The position numbers and the translations under genes were made by a program. DNA of 8,199 nucleotides from positions 1-8,199 of the forward strand of contig NZ_JAKJSQ010000109.1 in NCBI RefSeq assembly GCF_050337105.1, given 5' to 3'. The DNA is from Aliivibrio_A kagoshimensis (lineage in GTDB: Bacteria > Pseudomonadota > Gammaproteobacteria > Enterobacterales > Vibrionaceae). Below, piece by piece: positions 1 to 6,305 of the stretch. Numbering within the stretch: position 1 is the first letter of the stretch; each line of letters opens with the position of its first letter. Below the pieces are notes generated by a model. The model saw nothing but the letters and a program-made list of their open reading frames with translations. It was not told the DNA's origin and made no database searches.

Positions 1-2
1 GC

Positions 3-105
3 GCAGTGGTAGTTCAGTTGGTTAGCTGTTTATTAGAGAAGCCGGCCTGTCACGCCGGGGGACGTGTTGCTCTCAAGGTGTTAGAAAGTCNCGTCCACTC
101 CGCCA
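3..105 (+). pseudogene. tRNA-Asp-like element, copy 1 (expanded D and T arms)
   Basis: This resembles bacterial tRNA-Asp(GTC) but is 103 nt instead of 77. The acceptor strands pair (3-9 with 95-101) except for a C:C mismatch at the second pair, and are followed by discriminator G and encoded CCA. The anticodon arm is intact: stem CCGGC/GCCGG (42-46/54-58), loop CTGTCAC, anticodon GTC (49-51). About 12 extra nt sit after GGTTAG where the D-stem should close, and about 14 extra nt replace the 5' half of the T-stem and the TTCGA loop, so neither canonical arm can form as usual. It is therefore probably not a working elongator tRNA. It could be a pseudogene or a tRNA-like RNA with another role. 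Base 91 is N. Confidence 0.75.
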
Positions 106-113
106 TTTTTAAG

Positions 114-144
114 AAACCTGAATCTCACGATTCAGGTTTTTTTT
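114..144 (+). terminator. Intrinsic terminator of repeat unit 1
   Basis: An 11-bp perfect stem (AAACCTGAATC at 114-124 with GATTCAGGTTT at 129-139) has a 4-nt TCAC loop and runs into a T-tract ending at 144. It lies 9 bases after the CCA end of the tRNA-like element, as expected for the end of a tRNA transcript. Confidence 0.85.
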
Positions 145-190
145 CGTCTGAGCAATACCGAAATTGCAACGATAAGAGAATAGACACTGC

Positions 191-293
191 GCAGTGGTAG
201 TTCAGTTGGTTAGCTGTTTATTAGAGAAGCCGGCCTGTCACGCCGGGGGACGTGTTGCTCTCAAGGTGTTAGAAAGTCCCGTCCACTCCGCCA
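191..293 (+). pseudogene. tRNA-Asp-like element, copy 2
   Basis: This copy is identical to the element at 3-105, and the base that is N there is C here. The complete sequence shows a 5-bp pairing of GGGAC (247-251) with GTCCC (276-280), which could stand in for the T-stem and leaves a large 24-nt loop. It has the same acceptor mismatch, GTC anticodon and encoded CCA as copy 1. Because both expansions are shared by all copies, they arose before the amplification. Confidence 0.75.
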
Positions 294-301
294 TTTTTAA
301 G

Positions 302-331
302 AAACCTGAATCTCACGATTCAGGTTTTTTT
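302..331 (+). terminator. Intrinsic terminator of repeat unit 2
   Basis: This has the same 11-bp stem (302-312/317-327) and TCAC loop as in unit 1, with a T-run ending at 331 that is one T shorter. Confidence 0.85.
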
Positions 332-377
332 CGTCTGAGCAATACCGAAATTGCAACGATAAGAGAATAGACACTGC

Positions 378-480
378 GCAGTGGTAGTCCAGTTGGTTAG
401 CTGTTTATTAGAGAAGCCGGCCTGTCATGCCGGGGGACGTGTTGCTCTCAAGGTGTTAGAAAGTCCCGTCCACTCCGCCA
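378..480 (+). pseudogene. tRNA-Asp-like element, copy 3 (no terminator behind it)
   Basis: This is the third 103-nt element, with the same expansions and encoded CCA (478-480). Two substitutions distinguish it. U12 becomes C (389), in the strand that would form the normal D-stem. The last anticodon-loop base C38 becomes U (428). The anticodon itself and its stem are unchanged. The trailer reads TTATTAAGAAA and then leaves the repeat, so the terminator hairpin of the other units is absent. Only a weak 5-bp hairpin (494-498/504-508) without a T-run follows, so transcription may continue towards the phospholipase gene. Confidence 0.7.
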
Positions 481-503
481 TTATTAAGAAAATAGCAATA
501 TAG

Positions 504-533
504 TTGCTCTAATGGAACTGAGAAATGTACTAT
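504..533 (+). promoter_or_regulatory. Weak candidate sigma-70 promoter upstream of the phospholipase
   Basis: TTGCTC (504-509) and TACTAT (528-533) are separated by 18 bp. Each is a poor match to its consensus (3/6 and 4/6), so this is only the best candidate seen between the repeat array and the gene. A short inverted repeat TGATT-ATC-AATCA (547-559) lies just downstream and could be an operator. The rest of 481-608 shows nothing recognisable. Confidence 0.2.
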
Positions 534-596
534 TCGTCTTTATATATGATTATCAATCAGGTAGTCTAAATTTATAAGTTATACCTCATGCCTTAT

Positions 597-602
597 AAAG
601 GA
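597..602 (+). promoter_or_regulatory. Shine-Dalgarno site that favours the GTG start at 609
   Basis: AAAGGA lies 6 nt before GTG 609. The in-frame ATG at 588 has no purine-rich element at a suitable distance upstream. The Shine-Dalgarno site falls inside the reading frame that would start at 588, which argues that translation begins at 609 and that the protein is 773 rather than 780 residues. Confidence 0.55.
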
Positions 603-608
603 CTCTCT

Positions 609-2930
609 GTGCATATCACTTTTCGACCTTCTCGATCTCGCTCGACAATTATTCTATTCGTTCTGCTGTTTAGCTTATTCTCACATTTTGCTAATGCTAA
701 TGCTAATGCTAATGCTAATGCTGAAATTGATGCTGAACGCCCGAAAATAGGCTTGGTTTTAGCAGGTGGCGGCGCCAAAGGAGCTGCTCACATAGGAGTG
801 ATTAAAGCATTAGAAGAGATGAATATTCCGGTAGATTATATTACTGGGACTAGTATGGGAGCCTTTATTGGTGGCTTGTATGCTTCAGGGCAGAGCGTAG
901 AAGAGATAGAAGCACTGATTGATAATACACACTGGAACAGTGGGTTTTTAGATACCGTTGAGCGTGGAGAACGAAAGGTTCGGGATAAAGTTTATGAAGA
1001 TAGATATCAAATTCGAACGGATCTAGGCATTGGCTTAGATGGCTTCAAAGCGCCAAAAGGCGTGGTGCAAGGTCAAACGATGAGTAAGATCTTACGTCAA
1101 TCACATCGTAATTTAGCCAGCTTAGATACCTTCGATCATTTAGCCATTCCATTCAGAGCTGTAGCCACTGATATCGAGAAGTTAGAAGCGGTAGTGATAG
1201 ATCACGGAGATTTAACGGTAGCGATGATGGCCAGTATGTCAGTGCCAGGTGCACTGCCTCCAACGGTTTATCAAGGTCGATTATTAGTTGATGGCGGGAT
1301 CGTGAATAATATGCCAGTTGATGTGGCAAAAGCCATGGGGGCTGACATTATTATTGCTGTAGATGTAGGCAGTGATTACAAAGATGAAGACCAGATTTCA
1401 AGTTATTTGACCGTAATGAATCAGTTAACCAATTACATGGTCAAAAAAAGCACAGCAGAGCAGGGCAAGTTATTAACTGGTAGAGATGTATTACTTCAAC
1501 CCAATGTTGGGAAAATGGATACTGCTCAGTTCGAAATTATGAATCAAGCACTGCTTCTTGGTTATGAATCAGCTCTCGAGAGCAAAGAGAAGCTGGCATC
1601 GCTAACGATTACTCCTAAAGAGTATGAAGAGTATAAGAATAAGGTTGAAAAAAGAAAATCTAACCTTAAGTTTGGGGCTGATTTAATCGTTACTAATATT
1701 GCATTGAATAATAGCAGTCAGTACAGCGATGAACTGTTGCTAGAACGTCTCAATCTTAATGAGGGTGCTACCATTGATATTGAAGATCTAGAAGCCAGTA
1801 TCCGAAACCTCTATGTTTTAGACCGTTTTGAGAAAATAACCTATAACTACCAATATGAAAATGAAGAGAAAACCACATTAACCATTAACGTAAAAGAGAA
1901 ATCATGGGGACCTAACTATCTTGATTTTAGGTTTGCGTTAGAAGATGATTTTAACAATAACAGTAAATATTCACTCGGCATGTCTGTGAATTTTACGGAT
2001 ATAAATCTAACTGGCTACAATAACATTGGTTCTGAAATTAGAACAAACTTCGCAATCGGTACTGATAAGTTGGCATTGGTTGAACTTTATACTCCTTACT
2101 TTTCCGAGCAAGCTTTTTTCAGTGTTCTCAGAGCCAGTTTCACTTCGGAAAGTAAGCATTACTCTGGTATTGAACCAACATTGGAGTCGACTCAGACTTA
2201 CATCCCTATTGATTACGACGAGTTGACCTTTGAAGGTGCTATAGGCTCGCAACACTACCTTTGGCAGGATATCAGGTTTGGTTTACGATTTACTGACGGT
2301 GAAGCTACATTATCTGGGTATTCACAGTTAAATGCTGACTATCAACGAAAAGGTACATTCCTCCAATATCGCTTAGACACCCTTGATGACTTTTCGCTGC
2401 CTAGTAGTGGCCACTTAGTCATGGCTGAATACCTTTATTCTCAAGATAAAGCATCATCTAGTATCAACAATCAAACCGAAGACTCTGTAATCCAATTTTC
2501 TGCTGTTGCAAGTAAAGCGATTACCTTTGACCGTCATACTTTCGTCGGGCATGCAGAGTACGGCAGTGTTGAAAATAAAGAGCAAGAGCGCTTGGTATTA
2601 TCCCCTCATGAGCTGGGTGGTTTTATGAGATTATCGGGAACACCAAAAGACAGTCTGTCTGGAGAGAATTTGGTTTTTGGTAGTTTCACCTATCGGTATA
2701 AAGTGATGGAAAATGACTTTGGTGTCTTTGAGTCTCCTGTATATATAGGTGCTACACTTGAATATGGAGGAGTATGGAGTGGGAAAACAGTCATGAATGA
2801 TGCAAATTTATACACTGCAGGTTCACTTTTTGCTGGTGTAAAATCCCCAATCGGCCCCATTATTCTTGCTTATGGAAGAACCGAAAAAGATTACGATTCT
2901 ATATACCTGATCTTAGGTAAAACACTGTAA
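609..2930 (+). CDS. Patatin-like phospholipase with POTRA and outer-membrane beta-barrel (type Vd autotransporter)
   Basis: This is a predicted outer-membrane-anchored lipid acyl hydrolase (phospholipase A family) of the PlpD/FplA-like type Vd secretion class. Numbering is from GTG 609 (773 aa); an in-frame ATG at 588 would add 7 residues. Residues 1-30 form a signal peptide with a basic n-region (R6, R9, R11), a hydrophobic core (14-27) and AXA sites in an (Ala-Asn)5 tract. The patatin domain spans about 46-340. It has the oxyanion motif GGGAKG (53-58), nucleophile elbow GTSMG with Ser82, and catalytic Asp228 in VDGG, so the dyad is complete. A POTRA-like module (about 352-433) and a C-terminal Omp85-type barrel (about 434-773) follow. 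The last residues, LGKTL, resemble the end of BamA or TamA strands. The domains and motifs are read from sequence. Surface exposure or release of the lipase is inferred from the family. No terminator is obvious behind it. The gene stands alone between the tRNA-like array and acnB. Confidence 0.9.
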   Translation: MHITFRPSRSRSTIILFVLLFSLFSHFANANANANANAEIDAERPKIGLVLAGGGAKGAAHIGVIKALEEMNIPVDYITGTSMGAFIGGLYASGQSVEEIEALIDNTHWNSGFLDTVERGERKVRDKVYEDRYQIRTDLGIGLDGFKAPKGVVQGQTMSKILRQSHRNLASLDTFDHLAIPFRAVATDIEKLEAVVIDHGDLTVAMMASMSVPGALPPTVYQGRLLVDGGIVNNMPVDVAKAMGADIIIAVDVGSDYKDEDQISSYLTVMNQLTNYMVKKSTAEQGKLLTGRDVLLQPNVGKMDTAQFEIMNQALLLGYESALESKEKLASLTITPKEYEEYKNKVEKRKSNLKFGADLIVTNIALNNSSQYSDELLLERLNLNEGATIDIEDLEASIRNLYVLDRFEKITYNYQYENEEKTTLTINVKEKSWGPNYLDFRFALEDDFNNNSKYSLGMSVNFTDINLTGYNNIGSEIRTNFAIGTDKLALVELYTPYFSEQAFFSVLRASFTSESKHYSGIEPTLESTQTYIPIDYDELTFEGAIGSQHYLWQDIRFGLRFTDGEATLSGYSQLNADYQRKGTFLQYRLDTLDDFSLPSSGHLVMAEYLYSQDKASSSINNQTEDSVIQFSAVASKAITFDRHTFVGHAEYGSVENKEQERLVLSPHELGGFMRLSGTPKDSLSGENLVFGSFTYRYKVMENDFGVFESPVYIGATLEYGGVWSGKTVMNDANLYTAGSLFAGVKSPIGPIILAYGRTEKDYDSIYLILGKTL
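690..719 (+). repeat. (GCTAAT)5 hexanucleotide microsatellite inside the signal-peptide region
   Basis: Five perfect tandem copies of GCTAAT are in frame as Ala-Asn codons and are followed by GCTGAA (Ala-Glu). The unit is six bases, so gain or loss of copies keeps the reading frame and only changes the number of Ala-Asn dipeptides around the signal-peptidase cleavage site. The tract offers several overlapping A-N-A cleavage motifs. Confidence 0.95.
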
Positions 2931-2989
2931 AAATGTGCCTTTAGTCAAATGTTGTTGAAAAGGATCAGATTTTAATTTTAAGTTAAATT

Positions 2990-2998
2990 TGCTATAAT
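2990..2998 (+). promoter_or_regulatory. Extended -10 promoter for acnB
   Basis: TGCTATAAT combines a perfect TATAAT (2993-2998) with the TG of an extended -10 element. At 17-bp spacing the -35 region is only TTTTAA (2970-2975), which suits an extended -10 promoter that needs little -35 contact. Transcription would start near 3005, giving a leader of about 145 nt before the acnB start codon. The preceding stretch from 2931 is AT-rich and shows no convincing terminator hairpin for the upstream gene. Confidence 0.6.
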
Positions 2999-3065
2999 CT
3001 TTCCCCACAGTTTTGGTTTGGTGTGATTATTTAATCTGTTTTTAAAAGAGTGTTATGGAATAAAC

Positions 3066-3122
3066 ATGAAAAATCAGATGATTATGCCTACCAGTAATGT
3101 TCCAAGGATGTTTATCCATTAG
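3066..3122 (+). CDS. Possible 18-codon leader ORF in the acnB 5' UTR
   Basis: An ATG at 3066 opens a short frame ending in TAG at 3120-3122 (MKNQMIMPTSNVPRMFIH). GGA at 3057-3059 lies 6 nt upstream and could act as a weak Shine-Dalgarno site. The frame ends 28 nt before the acnB GTG, within the predicted leader transcript. Nothing in the peptide is recognised. Short frames of this size occur by chance, so translation is unproven. If translated, it could couple ribosome traffic to acnB initiation. Confidence 0.25.
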   Translation: MKNQMIMPTSNVPRMFIH

Positions 3123-3150
3123 GGGTAAACCGCAATGAGAGGAATAAGTC

Positions 3151-5748
3151 GTGCTTGAAGCTTACCGTAAACACGTCGAAGAACGTGCTTCTGAAGGGGT
3201 TGTACCTCAACCTCTAAATGCAGAACAAGTAGCAGCTCTGATTGAGCTTGTTAAAAATCCACCAAAAGGTGAAGAAGCGTTTGTTTTAGACCTTCTGGAA
3301 AATCGTATTCCACCAGGCGTAGATGAAGCAGCTTATGTTAAAGCTGGTTTCTTATCGGCCGTTGCAAAAGGTGAGGCTACATCACCATTAGTCAGTCGTG
3401 AAAAAGCAACTGAACTATTAGGTACCATGCAAGGCGGTTACAACATAGAGTCTTTAGTGTCATTCTTAGATGATGAACTGTTGGCTCCAATCGCTGTAAA
3501 AGCACTATCACATACTCTTCTAATGTTTGATGCGTTCTATGACGTAGAAGAGAAAGCAAAAGCAGGAAATTCGTCAGCTCAACAGGTTCTCCAATCTTGG
3601 GCTGATGCTGAATGGTTCTTATCAAAGCCTGCATTGCAAGAGAAAATTACCCTTACTGTATTTAAAGTAACGGGTGAAACCAACACCGATGATCTTTCTC
3701 CGGCACCTGATGCTTGGTCTCGTCCTGATATCCCCCTACACGCTCTCGCAATGCTCAAAATTGGTCGTGATGGTATCAACCCTGATCAAGAAGGTTCAAT
3801 TGGTCCAATCAATCAAATTGAAGCACTAAAAGAGAAAGGCCATCAGCTGGTTTATGTGGGTGATGTTGTTGGTACGGGTTCGTCTCGTAAATCAGCGACT
3901 AACTCTGTACTTTGGTTTATGGGTGATGACATTCCATATGTACCGAATAAACGTGCTGGCGGATATGTTCTAGGTGGGAAAATTGCTCCTATCTTCTTCA
4001 ATACAATGGAAGATGCTGGTGCATTACCAATCGAAGTCGATGTGACTAAGCTGAACACGGGTGATGTGATCGATGTTTACCCATTTGAAGGTAAAGTTGC
4101 TGATCACTCGACAGGTACAACTATCTCTGAGTTCTCTCTCAAAACGGATGTTCTGATTGATGAAGTTCGTGCCGGTGGCCGTATCCCATTGATCATTGGT
4201 CGCGGACTTACTGATCGTGCTCGTACTGCTCTAAACCTACCAGATTCAGATGTATTCCGTCGTCCAGTCGAAGTTGCTGATACAGGCAAAGGATATACGC
4301 TTGCTCAGAAGATGGTTGGTAAAGCGTGTGGTGTTACGGGTATTCGTCCTGGCACATACTGTGAACCTAAGATGACGACGGTTGGTTCTCAAGATACTAC
4401 CGGACCAATGACTCGTGATGAGCTAAAAGACCTTGCCTGCCTTGGTTTCTCTGCTGATTTAGTGATGCAGTCTTTCTGCCATACTTCGGCTTACCCTAAA
4501 CCCATTGATGTGAATACACACCATACTCTACCTGATTTCATTATGAATCGTTCTGGTGTATCGCTGCGCCCTGGTGATGGGGTTATTCACTCATGGCTAA
4601 ACCGTATGTTGCTGCCTGATACGGTAGGTACTGGTGGTGATTCACATACACGTTTCCCTTTAGGTATTTCATTCCCTGCGGGTTCCGGTCTTGTTGCATT
4701 TGCAGCCGCAACGGGCGTAATGCCACTGGATATGCCTGAATCAGTATTAGTTCGTTTTAAAGGTGAAATGCAACCGGGTATCACGCTTCGTGATCTCGTG
4801 CACGCGATCCCTCTATATGGCATTAAACAAGGTCTTCTGACGGTTGAAAAAGCAGGCAAGATCAACGAATTCTCTGGTCGTGTATTAGAGATTGAAGGTG
4901 TTGAGCACTTATCTGTTGAGCAAGCGTTTGAACTGTCTGATGCTTCAGCAGAGCGTTCTGCAGCGGGTTGTACCGTTAAACTGTCTCCAGAGTCTATTTC
5001 AGAGTACTTAAACTCGAACATTGTCATGTTGAAGTGGATGATATCTGAAGGTTACGGCGATGTACGTACTATTGAGCGTCGTATTGCAGGAATGCAAGAG
5101 TGGTTAGATAACCCTGAACTAATGTCTGCTGATTCTGATGCTGAGTACTCTCATGTGATTGAAATCGATCTTGCTGATATTAAAGAGCCGATTCTTTGTG
5201 CACCAAATGATCCAGATGATGCTCGTCTTCTGTCTGAAGTACAAGGCACTAATATTGATGAAGTGTTCATCGGTTCTTGTATGACTAACATCGGTCACTT
5301 CCGTGCTGCTGGTAAGCTGTTAGATAAACATACTGGGCAGTTAGAAACTCGCTTATGGGTTGCTCCGCCAACTAAGATGGATAAAGACCAACTGACTGCT
5401 GAAGGTTACTACGGTATCTTTGGCCGTGCAGGGGTTCGAATTGAAACTCCTGGTTGTTCTCTGTGTATGGGTAACCAAGCACGAGTTGGAGATGCAACGA
5501 CGGTAATGTCGACCTCTACTCGTAACTTCCCTAACCGTTTAGGTAATGGTGCTAATGTATACTTATCATCTGCAGAACTTGCTTCAGTTGGTGCAATTCT
5601 AGGACGTATCCCTACGTTTGAAGAGTACATTGAGTATGCAAACCAACTAGATGCAACGGCTGCAGATACTTATAGCTATTTGAACTTCCATAAGATGGCT
5701 GAGTACACTGAAAAAGCAGACACCGTGATTTTTCAATCTAAAGCTTAA
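3151..5748 (+). CDS. acnB: Bifunctional aconitate hydratase 2 / 2-methylisocitrate dehydratase
   Basis: AcnB interconverts citrate and isocitrate through cis-aconitate in the TCA cycle, in the cytoplasm. It also hydrates 2-methyl-cis-aconitate in the methylcitrate route. The protein is 865 aa, the same length as E. coli AcnB as I recall it, and is highly similar throughout. Order: N-terminal HEAT-like domain (about 1-160), mobile swivel domain (about 160-370, with VGTGSSRKSATNS), then the catalytic domains (GGDSHTRF, PNDPDDAR). The [4Fe-4S] ligands are Cys710 (GSCMTN), Cys769 and Cys772 (GCSLCMGN), all present. Start is GTG 3151, with GAGAGGA (3137-3143) 7 nt upstream and N-terminus MLEAYRKHV aligning with the family. 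The frame closes with tandem TAATAA. In E. coli AcnB is also an RNA-binding iron sensor and its mRNA is a RyhB target. That the same holds here is inference. It forms a single-gene unit, with its own promoter and terminator. Confidence 0.98.
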   Translation: MLEAYRKHVEERASEGVVPQPLNAEQVAALIELVKNPPKGEEAFVLDLLENRIPPGVDEAAYVKAGFLSAVAKGEATSPLVSREKATELLGTMQGGYNIESLVSFLDDELLAPIAVKALSHTLLMFDAFYDVEEKAKAGNSSAQQVLQSWADAEWFLSKPALQEKITLTVFKVTGETNTDDLSPAPDAWSRPDIPLHALAMLKIGRDGINPDQEGSIGPINQIEALKEKGHQLVYVGDVVGTGSSRKSATNSVLWFMGDDIPYVPNKRAGGYVLGGKIAPIFFNTMEDAGALPIEVDVTKLNTGDVIDVYPFEGKVADHSTGTTISEFSLKTDVLIDEVRAGGRIPLIIGRGLTDRARTALNLPDSDVFRRPVEVADTGKGYTLAQKMVGKACGVTGIRPGTYCEPKMTTVGSQDTTGPMTRDELKDLACLGFSADLVMQSFCHTSAYPKPIDVNTHHTLPDFIMNRSGVSLRPGDGVIHSWLNRMLLPDTVGTGGDSHTRFPLGISFPAGSGLVAFAAATGVMPLDMPESVLVRFKGEMQPGITLRDLVHAIPLYGIKQGLLTVEKAGKINEFSGRVLEIEGVEHLSVEQAFELSDASAERSAAGCTVKLSPESISEYLNSNIVMLKWMISEGYGDVRTIERRIAGMQEWLDNPELMSADSDAEYSHVIEIDLADIKEPILCAPNDPDDARLLSEVQGTNIDEVFIGSCMTNIGHFRAAGKLLDKHTGQLETRLWVAPPTKMDKDQLTAEGYYGIFGRAGVRIETPGCSLCMGNQARVGDATTVMSTSTRNFPNRLGNGANVYLSSAELASVGAILGRIPTFEEYIEYANQLDATAADTYSYLNFHKMAEYTEKADTVIFQSKA

Positions 5749-5769
5749 TAAGTAAACATTAAGTTATTG

Positions 5770-5795
5770 AAGCCCTCTTTATGAGGGCTTTTTTT
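5770..5795 (+). terminator. Intrinsic terminator after acnB
   Basis: The stem AAGCCCTC (5770-5777) pairs with GAGGGCTT (5783-5790) around a TTTAT loop and runs into T's ending at 5795. It starts 21 bases after the acnB stop codon and separates acnB from yacL. Confidence 0.9.
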
Positions 5796-5887
5796 ATGCA
5801 TAAACCCATTAACAAGTTGCAAAAATGAAGCAGATAATCACAATGAGCGCTGTATGATTGGTTAGAGCAGTAAAGGGTGAGACAACG

Positions 5888-6256
5888 ATGGATTATGATT
5901 TTAAGAAAAACACGTTAGAGGGAACGTATCATGCCAACTTCTCAATGGGGCATGAAGCTTTAGGTCGTTGGTTACTAGAGGAAGTAGGTAAAGATTTTGA
6001 GGTCATTGAGACTCTCTTTACTCAGATTAACCTGTTAAAGAACAGCGCTAATGAATGGACGTTGATTGGCAATGAAATGACGCTGATTTTATCGGCAGAA
6101 GAAGCGGTCGTGCAAGAGAACAGTGTATTGCACCACAGTGATGAAGAGTTTGAAGAGGGTATCGACTTTTATAATGAAGAGAGTATCTCCAGTTGTGGCT
6201 TAGAAGATTTTGAGCAAATGATTGAGAGTTGGAAGGCATTTATTACTCGATTTTAA
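5888..6256 (+). CDS. yacL: YacL family protein (UPF0231), function unknown
   Basis: This is an acidic 122-aa protein recognised as the UPF0231/YacL family by resemblance to the 120-aa E. coli YacL. Shared blocks are MDY-F at the start, MGHE near residue 21, and the C-terminal EEGIDFYNEESISSCGLEDF (E. coli [20 protein letters not shown]). It has no signal peptide or membrane segment, so it is presumably cytoplasmic. ATG 5888 is chosen because it gives the family N-terminus and has GGTGA (5876-5880) 7 nt upstream. A longer frame from TTG 5858 lacks support. The gene lies directly downstream of acnB, as in E. coli, but terminators on both sides suggest it is transcribed separately. A weak TTGCAA-16-CACAAT pair (5817-5844) could be its promoter. 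No biochemical role can be inferred from the sequence. Confidence 0.9.
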   Translation: MDYDFKKNTLEGTYHANFSMGHEALGRWLLEEVGKDFEVIETLFTQINLLKNSANEWTLIGNEMTLILSAEEAVVQENSVLHHSDEEFEEGIDFYNEESISSCGLEDFEQMIESWKAFITRF

Positions 6257-6273
6257 TCGGCGTCTTTTTTTAG

Positions 6274-6294
6274 TGCACCGGTAGTTATTGTGCA
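6274..6294 (+). promoter_or_regulatory. Possible degenerate second NtrC-like site
   Basis: Half-sites TGCACC (6274-6279) and TGTGCA (6289-6294) face each other. The spacing is 9 bp instead of the 5 bp of a standard NtrC box, and the second half reads TGTGCA instead of GGTGCA. Its centre is 36 bp upstream of the better box at 6312-6328. Paired NtrC sites are known upstream of E. coli glnA, but the wrong spacing makes this one doubtful. Confidence 0.2.
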
Positions 6295-6305
6295 TTATAT
6301 CAGTG

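Larger units (their letters stand above)
1..491 (+). repeat. Tandem array of three ~187-bp tRNA-Asp-derived units
   Basis: Three direct repeats begin at 1, 189 and 376, giving periods of 188 and 187 bp. Units 1 and 2 are identical except for an ambiguous base at 91 and one T in the terminator T-run (8 versus 7). Unit 3 differs by T-to-C at 389, C-to-T at 428 and a T-to-A in the trailer, and it loses homology after about 491. A full unit consists of a 103-nt tRNA-like element ending in CCA, a short trailer, an intrinsic terminator, and a spacer of about 45 bp that leads into the next unit. Near identity of spacer as well as gene indicates recent amplification or ongoing homogenisation. The left end is cut by the window, so the true copy number is unknown. 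No protein gene is supported anywhere in 1-587. Confidence 0.95.

Noticed and set aside
6..200. 64-codon open frame at the left edge
   Set aside because: It runs through a tRNA-like element, a terminator and into the next repeat unit, contains the ambiguous base, and has no protein-like features. It is a by-product of the repeat.
1..480. CRISPR array interpretation of the left-hand repeats
   Set aside because: Repeat units are about 187 bp and the spacers between the tRNA-like elements are themselves identical, so this is a tandem duplication and not a repeat-spacer array.
494..508. Hairpin AGCAA/TTGCT after the last repeat unit as a terminator
   Set aside because: The stem is only 5 bp and AT-rich and is not followed by a T-run, so it is unlikely to stop transcription.
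541..561. Fur-box-like sequence upstream of the lipase
   Set aside because: The segment ATGATTATCA resembles the middle of a Fur box, but only about 10 of 19 positions match the consensus at the best alignment, too few in AT-rich DNA.
3022..3043. CRP-like TGTGA half-site in the acnB leader
   Set aside because: There is no matching TCACA half at the right spacing, and it lies downstream of the predicted transcription start.
4587..5027. 146-codon open frame on the minus strand
   Set aside because: It lies wholly inside acnB, whose catalytic domains are strongly conserved in the plus-strand frame. The antisense frame has no recognisable domain.
5858..5887. Longer yacL start at TTG 5858
   Set aside because: The added ten residues do not match the family N-terminus, and the Shine-Dalgarno sequence is placed for ATG 5888.
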